Origin: Dicyema japonicum
Taxonomy: Eukaryota; Dicyemida; Rhombozoa; Dicyemidae
Direction: 5' to 3'
Assembly (NCBI GenBank): GCA_011109175.1
Contig: RDEW01000012.1
Location: 1,032,552-1,096,551, forward strand
Length of the DNA stretch: 64,000 bases
Made by a program: the position numbers and the translations under genes. The stretch's first letter is position 1; each line of letters starts with the position of its first letter. Of this stretch, positions 44,721-55,709 are shown piece after piece. The notes below the pieces were generated by a model, which had not been told where the DNA came from, ran no database searches, and worked only from the letters and a program-made list of their open reading frames with translations.

Positions 44721-45369
44721 GTAAAGTTGCTAATAAGATTTTCGCTAAGTAAACAAATAATTAAAACTTTGAGAAATAAAATTTGATTTGTAATTTATAC
44801 ATTCTAATATCGAAATACTTATTACAAACAAATCCATTCAGAATTATGGAAAGGATGAGAAAATATATCTGACCAAAGGAATTTTTATTATTGATTCAAA
44901 ACTCCATTTTTTGTTTTCACTTATTTAATACTCTATGATGGGTGTAATCTTAGGACAATGAAACCAAATCCAATCAGTTCAGCCACCCCTGACTGTTGTG
45001 AGTACAATTTGTTTTAGTGGCTATGAATTAAATTATGAAGTCTTCTTTCCGGCCTTCAAAGTAAAACGCTCTTCCTTGTACAGTCTTCGCTTTGCTCTCC
45101 TGAGCGAACTGATATTATATTTCCGAGTCAGAGTTACTTAAAAGTTTAAATAAAACGTTTTTTTTTCATTCTTGTTTAAATTCTTTCTCAAGAAACCGAA
45201 GCAATAAGCAGTAAGTTCCTGATCTTCACAAAAAATTCGGGCGTATGCCCTCGCTAATAAGCCGAGATGACTGTGAAACACAATGGCCTATCCAGTTGGT
45301 CTCCATAGCGGTCCATAGTGTGAACCCAACTCGCAAAAAGGTATAAAGGCTCCATAACAACTCAAGACT

Positions 45370-45540
45370 TGATTTTCCTAAAATAAATGAAATCAATTTA
45401 ATACTTCTTGATTTTCCCCGTCCACATGATATTATCTTGTTTCTTACAAATAATCAGTTATTAACAAAATAGGGAAACTGCCGAGGTTAGTCAGAGTAAC
45501 TAAATAATTAGTAAAAATATAGATGACACCTCTTAGGAAT
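45370..45540 (-). repeat. TIA1 RRM3 fragment, copy H
   Basis: Short degraded copy of the exon/intron/tail region, recognisable by ATTTTGTTAATAACTGATTA on the minus strand and the terminal-intron remnant. Confidence 0.5.
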
Positions 45541-45841
45541 TTACGGAGTCATGAACAGTTATTAACTAAATAAATGTAGCTAACGTGGTTAACTTATTAT
45601 CCGACGAATAAAGGTCTAAATCATAGTCATAGTAGGGTCTCTGTCTTCAAGTCCAATTTGATAGTACAGTAAACTCTCTCAAATATGCCACTCTTAAATT
45701 TGCCAATTCTGAAATTCGCCATTTTTATCGATTTTTTCTATTTTCAATGATATTTGCCAATTCTGAAATTTGCCAACATTTTTAAAAATTATTTTTATTT
45801 TTATTTAATATTTTTAAAGATTTAAATAATTTAAAGCAAGC

Positions 45842-46141
45842 ATGGGCGGAACGTTCCTGTTGGAGGCGACAAAAGAATTTCAATTGCTCAAAAAGTGGAA
45901 ATATAGTGGTATAAAGAGACCAATAAATCAGCTTCATTTCAGACGATATGCAACAGGTTTTTTTAAAGAATCTCAAATGACAGTCAATGCAATATTAATG
46001 AATGCAGAATCGCTTTTATTTCAGTTCAAGAACAGAAATCCTAAACTAATAACTTGTAAAAAAATAAAATACCCGGAGCTTGATGAAAATCTAGTAGATT
46101 GGATGGATTCAATGGAATCAAAGGTATACTATTTACTCTAA
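45842..46141 (+). pseudogene. pogo-like transposase, N-terminal fragment
   Basis: A 99-codon frame ends with KIKYPELDENLVDWMDSMES, the start of a CENP-B-type helix-turn-helix (family: FPELEEALYEWF). At about 46245-46300 a further frame gives KKRHGLRMRKLHGK, the conserved end of that domain. Stops separate the two, and no DDE domain remains. Confidence 0.75.
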
Positions 46142-46679
46142 CATTTAAGGTGCTTTATTGAACGATTCTATAATATTACATAAGACAGAATTTTTACTAA
46201 GAACTTTCGTTAACTAATTTTAAAAAATTTTACGAGTTTTTGGAAAAAATAAAAAAAAGACATGGATTAAGAATGCGTAAATTACACGGCAAATGCGCAC
46301 TGAACAACATGTGGATATTGATGGCTTTTAAAAAGAATTAGAGAAGTTTTAAAGAGTTACTCGTCTGAAATATTTGTAAATTGGATGAGACATGAATATT
46401 TTATAAATTGATTCCTTCCTGGAGTATTTGCAAATCACTATTGAGGAAGAATTAACAGCTATTGAGGAACAAGAAAATCAGTTAAGTAGAAGTACATGAG
46501 TCATTAAACCACGCTGAAATGCTTTTAAAATTAAGAGAGATTGAAAATTAGAAAACATTGAAAATGACAATGATGCAGAATTCATTCTTTCATTAAGAAG
46601 ATATAAACAAAATATTAAATTTCTAATAAGAGGCAATTGGGAATTAAATAAATCTTTTTATTAAGGAAAAAAGAGAGTA

Positions 46680-46870
46680 AACGGTTATATAGCGGCTGCC
46701 TTGACTGCGAGGCTATTTCCTTTCAGAGTGGCGAACGAAATTTGCTTAAATAACCAGCACTGCTCACGAGGGTCTCCTTCGTGCAGCGATCCGATTCCCT
46801 AGACCATTCAAAAGTTCCAGCGTCGCAGGCGCAAGGGAACCAGACTTTTCAACGGCGAGTGGAATAAACA
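46680..46870 (-). repeat. retroelement 3' UTR copy inserted in the pogo element
   Basis: Resembles 56990-57185, the sequence directly downstream of the minus-strand element at 57.2-58.6 kb (shared GCTGCC-T-ACTGCG, GCGAACGAAA-T-GC, AGCGATCCG phrases). Confidence 0.6.
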
Positions 46871-47098
46871 AAAAATCCTTGGGTAAGATTGAATAAAGTG
46901 TTACTTTAATAAAATTTAATTAATTTTTGTTTTCTTGGTTAAAATATTGTTTTCCTTATAAATGAAATTTATTAATTTAAATATTTTAAATATCTTTAAA
47001 TTAATTAAAACTGCAAATAAAACTTTATTCTGAAATCTAATTATCAAATTTGCCACAATTTCGATGGAACCAAAATCGGCAAATTTGAGAGTTTACTG

Positions 47099-49162
47099 TA
47101 TTAGTCTATCTGTTGATCTTATAAATATGTAAAACTGCATGGAATGAAAATTTTGAGTATAAAGAAAACCAAAGAAGTAGCAAATAATTTATTAATTGCC
47201 CACCAGTTTTATCACACAATCCAATTGTGTTGATCAGTTTAACCGAAAATTATATGATTTCTAGATATACTTGCAACAAATTTGGTATGTTCGTCTGATA
47301 AAATCATAATTTTTAAAAGGTGCAATCACTTGGTACAGTTTGGAATCTCTTTGAAAGTATTGACTGGTAAATAACTTATTTGTTCGATTCTCATTAATGT
47401 AGAAATCAATTTGGTAACTTTTGTCTGTAAAGTGACAATTTTCTCGACTTTGCTAATAACTGCTGCAATCAATTTAATGACTGGTGCGGTGAGTGGGCAA
47501 GTGGATATATACAATCGTTAACCATTTAGGAGACTCTAAAGAACATGGTCGTTCCTGAGCGTGCTAAGATAAGATTTCCAAGTCATTTGAAGAAAGCATA
47601 AAACGAAATACCGAACTCCCCTGAGCTCTTTTTGGGTAAAGAACAAACGTCACATCACTAAGAATCTACCATACTTCAGGCACTTACATTTTAGCCTTCC
47701 CAAAGACTCAACATCCCATTCTAATTTTAGAGTTGGAATTTCTTGCATAAAATAATCTAAATTTTATCTCCCAATGCTTAAACGTGGATAAAGGATTGCT
47801 TTATTATCGACTGAGGATCGTAGCTTGATCTAAGAATGAGATTAAATAAGGAATCTCTATATTCCCATGGCAGTTAACCATGGCTACGGTATATGGAAAA
47901 ATAAAAGAAATCTGACAAATTTTAAACCACAAAAACTGAAAATAGTAAAGAACAAGAGAAATCATGCGTTTCGGAAAATTCAATAAATTCTTAACTTTAT
48001 TAAAATTCTAATTTAGAATCTGAGGCATCCAATTATGAAAATATCCTTACAGTCGGACAAGTTTACTAACTTCAAAGATCGGACATCAAGGATTGCCAGA
48101 ACATTTCAATTCTGCAGTCGATAGAAAAAGTCGAGGTTACAATTCACATTAAAAGTATGTTAAATGAGTTGAAATTATATTTTATGGTGATGATAGTATT
48201 TCCTGTAGATTATAAAGAGATTAGCAGAATTCTCACTAGAATCAAAAAAATGGTAGGTTTGATTTTTGGGATACATCATTTGTGCTTCGAAAGATCTCCA
48301 ATAAGACTTCATGATTTTATTTTTTCAAAAACAATAAAAATATTCAAAATATGTATTATTCAATAAATTCCTGGTTTAATACTTTTTTATTTATTTGTTT
48401 ATAAAAAACGAAAATAATGAACAGGGAAATACTCACATTTTAATCAGAAACTCTGGATGACATAAAACTCAAGAGGATAAGGCAAAGACTTGTCTGATCT
48501 CACACGGGGAGGCACAAAAAATAGCCGATAATGTCTAGAATATGAAAATCCATCGTAAAAATCATTGATAGGAAAGGAGAATGTGATATATCATTTGTCT
48601 CTACATTATCTAGTTTGCTTTAGTAAAAATCGTCGAAAATTCCTCATTCTCTACAAAGCTCATAAACAAGTTTTCATATCAAGAAGTTAAAATTGAGATA
48701 TTGACGTGTTTTACTAAAAAGGATCACAAAATAGATTTGGTCAGGCATGTTCCCTTTAAAAACTTTAAATATATACCGCTTTTACATCGTAGACAAAAAA
48801 GGTGTTGAACGAAGGCATAAAAGAAACACGGGAGGCATACCTGACACGTGTATCAAAATAGAAATGGAATTCTGAGTCGCTGACAAAGTGTTGATTTGCA
48901 TAACACGAATCTTTCAATTATGGCATAATCAGTGTGTAACTAGACGTAGTGTATGGAACAAAAATGCTTGCTGGATCCTTGGACTCTAAGAAAGCGATAA
49001 AAATGCGGAAACTGATATCGCGGAATATAATTCAAACGTTACTTTGGGATCACTTAGCAACATAACTTGTTATCAAAATCTACAAATAAATGTTTCAAAT
49101 AGCAAATCCATCAAGTCCAACGTTAAAGAAATTTTAGCGTACTCGTCTTAGAAATAATTTTG
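47099..49162. other. long stretch without a confident gene
   Basis: A possible spliced exon pair around 48017-48148 (SNYENILT, 26-nt GT-AG intron, then GHQGLPEHFNSAVDRKSRGY) is open for only about 36 codons. A minus ORF at 47326-47514 is hydrophobic and unrecognised. Nothing else seen. Confidence 0.35.
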
Positions 49163-49768
49163 ATAAATACTCAATGATATTTCAAATATACGTTGTTAAA
49201 TTGTATTAAATTGTCTTATTTTGATAGAAAATATGAAGTTTTCAATTATTGTTTGTTTATGTTTTAAAAAATCTAATTATATGGAGAAATTCTTTTTACG
49301 TCGTTAAATCGAATATTGGAATAAATCACTGTATTCAACGGTAAATGAAAAAGTATTTTTTCGGTTGTATTTTGTATTTTTGTGAATTCTTTATATATTA
49401 ATGATTACACAATTATTATATGCTTTTTTGAATAATTAAAATATTAAAAATTATATAATTTAATTTCTATATTCTTTATGGGTACTCTCGTGGTATTCGA
49501 GTCATTGTGGACGACAAAACACTATAACCAGATCTCTTAGAATTATTGCTGCTAAGAACGCCATAGTTTGTCTAGTTTGTCTACGCTGTAGGAATCACTC
49601 ATATCTGGATGGGAGAAATGTTGAGGATCTTTTTACTCGTTCGGAACAGAAGGAATTTTGTAGACTTGCAGGATCCCTTGGATTGAATTGACTGGGCGTT
49701 TTAGTGGTCACCAGCTTCATTCATTTTAGCAGAACTGGATAATTCCTCAACTTTCCCTTTGCTATGAC
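49163..49768 (+). repeat. dispersed repeat family C, first half, copy 1
   Basis: About 600 bp, repeated with over 90% identity by eye at 59674-60268. Contains a short frame with CLVCLRCRNH and a run of AT-rich sequence, but no recognised domain. Confidence 0.85.
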
Positions 49769-49777
49769 TTCTAATCT

Positions 49778-49850
49778 CATGATCCCAGCACGCTCTAGCA
49801 GAGACCTAAACTTGGCTCGATGCTCCTCCCTCGACCACACACATGATAAT
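49778..49850 (-). repeat. dispersed repeat family B, copy 2 (inverted)
   Basis: GATCCCAGCACGCTCTAGCA begins the block; it is the reverse complement of 50300-50375. Confidence 0.75.
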
Positions 49851-49854
49851 CATT

Positions 49855-50225
49855 AAGGCGATGTTTTGTCAATATTATATGTTCTTAAAATTGTTAAAAT
49901 TTTCATCAAAAAATGTAGTTTTTAGTCAGAAATAACATATAAATAAAGTTATAGAGTTAATCAATCCGACGGTCTTTTGGTAGGGGGTTGGGTTTCTGGG
50001 TCGTCCTCCACCGAGCATCTATGCTGTGAATCTTCCTTACCTCGTGAAATTCAGGTAAACATGGCGGCTACCGCTGCGGCGTATCACACTACCTTATATA
50101 AGACCGGGCATACAAATTCGTTACTTTCTCTTCCTGTTCACTTTAAGACACAGGACAAATAACCTTTTCTCTTTTCTTGTCCCGCCTTTTGTTTCTCCGC
50201 GCGGAATCAACCTTTTGGATTCTAA
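49855..50225 (+). repeat. dispersed repeat family C, second half, copy 1
   Basis: Matches 62335-62735. Includes GGTCTTTTGGTAGGG, GAGCATCTATGCT, AAACATGGCG and TTGTTTCTCCGCGCGG. Confidence 0.85.
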
Positions 50226-50280
50226 GAACGTCAGGATATGGTTATAAATTGATTCCTTTTCGGAGTAATTGCAAATCATG

Positions 50281-50375
50281 GATCACATGACGCCTGACCG
50301 ATACGTGCTAGATGGGGACGAGGGAGGAGCATCGGGCCAAGATGAGGTCCCTGCTAGAGCGTGCTGGGATCACGT
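50281..50375 (+). repeat. dispersed repeat family B, copy 3
   Basis: CGATACGTGCTAGATGGGGA, then GCATCGGGCCAAG and GAGCGTGCTGGGATCA. With copy 2 it forms an inverted pair around family C. Confidence 0.75.
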
Positions 50376-50427
50376 AATTGGTTAGTTTGTATAACCGTGG
50401 TCTCTGGTTTTATTATTATTTTGATAT

Positions 50428-50494
50428 CTGCCAATTCTTATTTTTGCCACAATTTCGCTGGAACAAAAAACGGCAAATTTGAGAGAGTTTACTG
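50428..50494. repeat. solo terminal end of the pogo-like family
   Basis: TTTGCCACAATTTCGCTGGA ... GGCAAATTTGAGAGAGTTTA, then CTG|TA: the right end of the 45.7-kb element family without its left end. Confidence 0.75.
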
Positions 50495-50554
50495 TATTTT
50501 CATTAGGTCTTATAAATATTTGTCACGTGCTTTTCAAATTAATTAAATTTTCCA

Positions 50555-50830
50555 AGTAAAGATCTTCCTTGACACAGAGTCAAAAGCTTTGTGGACGTCC
50601 ATCGAGCAAAGTACAGTCTTCATGTGTCCCGGCCTGTTCGAAAAAAACCATATCGTATAAAGTTAGTCAATCCAGATAATTGGGTCTAAGTAGACCTCTC
50701 CTCTTTAAAACCACGTTGAAATGACAAATCCGGGAAAAATATATTATTTTCGCAACTTTTCCAGAATTGTTAACAACGAACACAATAACGAGACCGCTCT
50801 GTGTGAAGCCGGGTCGTTACAATATACTTA
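50555..50830 (-). pseudogene. non-LTR reverse transcriptase fragment with motif A
   Basis: The minus strand reads LVYFSRICHF-like fingers, a QRGFKEERST box and SMDVHKAFDSVSRKIF, in which the D-x-KAFDSV motif A aspartate is intact. Truncated on both sides and shifted once. Confidence 0.72.
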
Positions 50831-50889
50831 ATAAATTTATTAATTTATTCTATTTTATTAATTATTTTTACAAATAAAATATTATTTAT

Positions 50890-51095
50890 TAACTATGGGG
50901 GAGAGCGGCTGCTGACATCACGGAGTAAGCGTTTCTGCGGACAACTGTGATACCTATTCTTTGCCTCAGCCAGACCGCTCTTCGCACGTATTTCTCGCGG
51001 TGGGCCAATTTTTTACCCGATTTCTTTTAGGAAAGAGGCTGTAATATTTCCGGCCGCACCAGACGTCTCAATTGCTACCGGTACAAAACGGTTTT
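50890..51095 (-). pseudogene. retrotransposon C-terminal fragment (PD...LVWD-T family)
   Basis: The minus strand reads FVPVAIETSGAAGNITASFL, then KEIGKKIGPPRE-type sequence, matching the family end (VETSGVWG). Confidence 0.6.
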
Positions 51096-51974
51096 AATTT
51101 AAAATTTAAATTATACAAAAAGTCCGTAATAAATTTATTTTAAGGATTATTTTTGTAACTTAGTCTGAATCAGATACACGGTTTTGTTTCTATGAGAAGC
51201 ATCAGAAAGCTCTACGATAATAAAATACTACACCGGCCCTTTCCTCCGATAGACGTCAGAATCCTCTCTTCCGATGTTCGTCCTAGTAAACCTGACTCGT
51301 CTACGATGTGGGCACCACGACTTTCTACCGACGTTTGATGTCCTCTGTCTCTTTGACAACAAATCACCTATTTGAATGTCAAAAATCAGCACAACTTTCG
51401 TCTGCAATGCCGGGACTGAGTGATCTATGGAGGGAACGGCATTTGGTGCTTCACATTTATTATCTGCTGGCCGCCAACAAGTTAGTGAGGCCGGGGTTAC
51501 TTAATTAACTGATTAACATTTTTGTGGTTAGATAATAATAATTTAACAATTTTATAATAATGTTTAATTTTTAACTAAAAAATTATATGTTAATTTTGCT
51601 GCTGGAAAGTGGCGGTCATCAACTAGATAGGACACAGTTGACATAAGATGTCTTGAAGTCCATTGAGAGTAGCCATCAAGTACAAGATATCGAAAGAGAA
51701 CTCCGAATTTCGACTGTATATACGTAACTATATAGTTTTGTAGTCCAAGCTCAAGGTACACAAAGAAATAAAAGCACTCAGAAGCTCTTTGCAGTCCACA
51801 ACAGATCCACAAAAGCACGGATAAGGCTGTCATAGGTTGATCCAGAGACGAATGAATACACACCGTCCTGTTCCAGAACGGAACCAATAAAAGATGATAG
51901 TAACTTATTCAGCCAAGCACAAATTTGTGAATAATTTAATAATCAGACACCTTAATTATTGATTTATATAATTA
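51096..51974. other. no confident gene
   Basis: A 107-codon minus ORF at 51564-51887 (LSVLLWICCGLQRASECFYF) is hydrophobic and unrecognised; ORF 51308-51508 (+) likewise. Confidence 0.35.
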
Positions 51975-52110
51975 AAATATAATAAACACAAGTAATTGCC
52001 CAATTGGCTGAGGAGTCAGTTGGTGGTGTGATGGAAAGATTGATATCCCAATGAAGGAAAAAGGAGGCATTAGTACCCCATAAAAGGAAAAAGGGATATT
52101 TTTATTAATG
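51975..52110 (+). repeat. direct repeat family D, copy 1
   Basis: TTGATTTATATAATTAAAAT, then AATTGCCCAATTGGCTGA, AGTCAGTTGGTGG, GAAAGATTGATAT and CCATAAAAGGAAAAAGGGAT. Repeated 1.27 kb downstream. Confidence 0.85.
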
Positions 52111-53244
52111 AGAAAACATTTTTTAGAAAAAGGTAAGGAATTTATTAAAGTCGGCCATTTCCAGGCTAAAATTAGACGTTCGTAAATTTTGATTCAATTG
52201 TCATGAATCTTTCAAACTTCAATTGCAGACTTATTTTAGATCAATAAAATTCATCTGAAATCTTTCATTTTGACCAGAAGCAAAAACGTGGTCAATAAAA
52301 AAAAATTAAACTTTGAAAGGATTCGAAAATTTACAAACTTCACAGTAAAATGTCGTTTTCAGAATTCGTATTCGATTTTGTTGACTCCTTCATGTGAACT
52401 GCCCTGACGTCCACGTGTAGTGTTTTGTCAAGACATCCATTTCAGTTTCATTACCACAGGATATAACTAATCAGTTCAGACAAACACCATTTAGCTAATG
52501 ACAAACCTTTGACTAATTATAGTAAAAATATGAATTTTCTTAAGTAGTTTATGTTTCCTACTCGTTGGGTGTTCAGGGCATTTATTTCGCAAGGCATCAT
52601 TGAATTTCATATTCCAAATAATTTTTCTATAACTTTTGAAGCTACAACATAAAATAATCTAGCCGCGGGAAATTACGATAAAAATTAGGGTTGCCACCAT
52701 AAAAAATAAAATTCTGATGATCAAAGATTGTGCGATTCACCTTTTTCCATTTCCAATAGACAATCGACACAAAAGCTAAGAAAGGAAACTTTAGGAACCT
52801 ATCTTATCATCAATTGGAGAAATGAATCCCACGAGACCTTTGGAATGCAATTCCTCAAATCAAATTATACATATCAATTGAAACAGAATCTCCCCCCGCT
52901 CATAGGAAGCTAATGAAGTATTACGTTTACGTTTCTATAGACATTTCAGAATTCGTAATTTGGTACCTAAAATAACCTCATGTATAGAACTCATTAGTCA
53001 CGATGAGGTTACACAAGAATGAGATAAATTAAGACGCTTTATACGAGTGGTCATGATGGTATTCCTTGAATTCTGTTAATAATTTTGAAGATAGTGCAAT
53101 CAGATCGATCCCGAGAAGAATGGATATCCCAGTTCAGAGGGCGTCTTATTCCATTTCAGAGGACGATATTTTATATACCCCTATTAATGAGAAAATTTTT
53201 TTACGAAATTAATGAGAAAATATTTTTTAAGCAATACTCATTGA
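52111..53244. other. unique spacer between two direct repeats
   Basis: ORF 52728-52913 (+) has a plausible coding look (ETLGTYLIINWRNESHETFG) but no known family. Nothing else seen. Confidence 0.35.
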
Positions 53245-53380
53245 TTTATATAATTAAAATTAATATAGAAATTGCCCAATTGGCTGAAGAGTCAGTTGGT
53301 GGTGAAAATGAAAGATTGATATACCATTAAAGGAAAAAGGGGGTATCATGATCCCATAAAAGGAAAAAGGGATATTTTTA
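53245..53380 (+). repeat. direct repeat family D, copy 2
   Basis: Same order of phrases as 51975-52110, with a few indels. Confidence 0.85.
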
Positions 53381-53435
53381 TTTTTTTAAAATAAACCCAC
53401 TTGATTTAAGCAACAATAAAAAGTTAATAGTTAAT

Positions 53436-54035
53436 AATCAACAATCTTCCTTGTCTGCCCGTTCGTCAGCCTCCTCAGACAGGTTCGATTCTGGTTGCTG
53501 AAACAACTCCGAGAGCGCCTTGTCCAATTGAACCCTCTGCTCATATGGCATCTCCTGGCTCTGCTTCCTATACTCTAGTGTCAGTCTCTCTAGGGTCCGT
53601 TTTAATACAGTAGACTGTAGATAGGCCTGGAGCTTCCTATCTACCCCCAACTGCTTCAGATAACCCTTGTGGTACTTTGTTGCAATTCCTTCCCACGTCA
53701 TTACTATAGGAATAACGAGGACCTTGCAACCAAGCATCTGCCCCATCTCGTTTGCAAGAAAGTCATACTTTCTTTTTTTCTCACCTCCACACTCTGCAAA
53801 CGGTCTTGAGACGTGATGCCAACCTCTATGATAAGGACTTGGCCAGACTCCTTATCGTGTACCACAATGTCCGGTTTATTGTGCTGACTAGCACCGAGGT
53901 ACGGATAACACTGTCTACCTTAATTTGGACCCTGGTGTACTCTACTACAGATTTGTATTTCGATTACCGCTTTCACATTGACCAACCATCATCGACAAGA
54001 TACTTAGCAGACAAAAACGCCTGATAGTTCCAAGG
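53436..54035 (-). pseudogene. R4/Dong-like retrotransposon endonuclease and C-terminus
   Basis: The minus strand encodes NKPDIVVHDK ... IIEVGITSQDRLQSVEVRKK, a restriction-like PD-x(n)-E endonuclease signature. After a one-base shift in an A run it continues KYDFLANEMGQMLGCKV, VIPIVMTWEG, QAYLQSTVLKRTLERLT and a charged end to 53438. These are the last two domains of R4-like elements. The RT is not adjacent. Confidence 0.8.
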
Positions 54036-54060
54036 TGAATTGCTCGTGTTTTCTTGGTCG

Positions 54061-54790
54061 TTATTATTATTATTTAAGCCAAAGAAACACCGTCTTAACC
54101 AATAACTAATATTCAGGTGATCCCGGCATCTCTCAATAATCGGGCCAGTTTTTCTCGATGCTCCGTCCGTGATCCCCGCATTTTCTATACGGACGGGGGT
54201 CTTTTTCCTTTCCTCTTCTGAAATTGCCTCCAGTTGCCTCTATGATAGACTCGAGTGCTCTGGGGGCAATTTCTTTATCTGTATATTTTTCCAGTAATTT
54301 TATTGCTCTTGACTGGATCTCTTGAATTTTTGTTAGGTTGGTTGCCGACAGGTTAGATTTCCATGCAGCACATGCATAGCTTATTGTTAACTCGGCATAC
54401 TGCTTGTAGAGGGTCCCGATACCTGGCGGATAAATTCCTTCCACAGTTCCAAAGGAAGGCCTTTACAAAATTGATCTTCTTTGCACAGGTTGATATGAGT
54501 AGTTCCACATGGGCTGAGAAGAAGAAAGGTATCAAAAGTTACTCCCAATATCTTCTGCGATTTCTTTTGTGGCATAGGTACTCCATTTAACGTGACATCA
54601 ATTGTTTGCGTTCCCATCTTTCTATTCTTAGTAAATAGAGTGACTGCTGAATTTTCGGAACATGCATTTAATCTATTTTCGCACAACCATCCATATATGT
54701 TATTTAGTATTCCTTGTAGTCTTTCTTTAGCATGTTCGACATTTACGTCCCTTGATGCGACAACTATGTCATCGGCATAGGAAATAGCAT
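54061..54790 (-). pseudogene. non-LTR reverse transcriptase, YADD box to 3' end
   Basis: The minus strand begins with ISYADDIVVASRDVNVEHAK (RT motif C), then GWLCENRLNACSENSAVTLF, KILGVTFDT, INLCKEDQFC, the YACAAWKSNLSATN region and a charged tail. It ends in an (ATT)n tail abutting the R4-like fragment. Same family as the insertion at 29.6 kb; two or more frame breaks. Confidence 0.82.
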
Positions 54791-55088
54791 GTCATTATTA
54801 TTCATAGGTTATATGCATATTTCCAAAATAAAGTCTAAATAAAATAATAGATAACAATTTAATTAAATATTATAAAAAAATAATTTAATTAAAAAAATAG
54901 TAAAATTCCGAGATGTCTTGTAGTTTGTATGAATACCAATCACGTTGAATTTTGTAAAATTTCTTGAGAACAATTATTTTAGAGCTACAAAAGATAAACT
55001 GAAGAATGTCAATTTTCATACAGCTACGAAAAATTCCCAAGACAGATCTTCTGTCACATTGTGGTTACCATCGATTTGAACTTAACCG
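54791..55088. other. AT-rich spacer
   Basis: No gene seen. Confidence 0.45.
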
Positions 55089-55709
55089 TCAGGCCCAAGT
55101 CAACGGTTTTAATGCAGAGTCACCAATCATGGACATAAATTGTGACGGTAATTTCTTTTTCCTGTCAGTTTTGCTGGCGGAGCGTTTTAAGAAAATGAAT
55201 CGAGATTCAAAAATACTTGAGCTAAAAAAATCATTTGGATCTGTCAACTGATTAGGCAATTGAAAACCAGTCAAAATAATACATTTTATTTTTGTTGTAC
55301 TACAGGCAGGTAGACATGATTCATGAAATACACAACCCTCGAGATTATTATTCTTCGCTGTTTGGAATACGAGGAACAAATAATATTTTCATTTATTCAG
55401 CAATTATTATTCCAATTTGAAACTAACGGAAGCTTTCCAGAACTGAAAATCATATGGATGATATCCTTTATCAAAATAATAAGGACTTTGGACGGAAACG
55501 AGATACAGTCCGACCCTGAATTGGGGCAGATCCCAGAGGTGGGGCACCCTCATATTAAATAATAATTTACTTTTTGGGAAGGAACTTCTATCTTTCTTTA
55601 ATTTTTTGTGAAGAGTCGAAAATGACCTTTTCACTTCACAGTATGTTGCCTGGTATTCCATTAACAATAAATGATCAAACGGAGAAATTACTATTTCAAT
55701 GAATTGCAT
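55089..55709 (-). CDS. putative gene, unidentified
   Basis: A 100-codon minus-strand frame starts MQFIEIVISPFDHLLLMEYQ and continues ATYCEVKRSFSTLHKKLKKD and MRVPHLWDLPQFRVGLYLVS. At this point a 28-nt GT-AG intron (about 55468-55495) would join it to DIIHMIFSSGKLPLVSNW. A second open block (55379-55089) contains SIFESRFIFLKRSASKTDRK. The pattern looks like a real spliced gene, but I do not recognise the family, and the exon joins beyond the first are unresolved. The plus-strand ORFs over the same span look like shadows. Confidence 0.35.

Larger units (their letters stand above)
45667..47098. mobile_element. pogo/Tigger-like DNA transposon, TA target duplication
   Basis: Begins CAGTAAACTCTC at 45667 and ends GAGAGTTTACTG at 47098, both bordered by TA. 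The terminal repeats extend about 25-50 bp (AAATTTGCC motifs). The interior holds decayed transposase in plus orientation and a secondary retroelement insertion. Confidence 0.85.

Noticed and set aside
53752-54024. 90-codon plus-strand ORF
   Set aside because: Antisense of the R4-like endonuclease region.
55323-55562. 79-codon plus-strand ORF
   Set aside because: The minus strand over the same span has longer open frames with splice sites and more coding-like composition.
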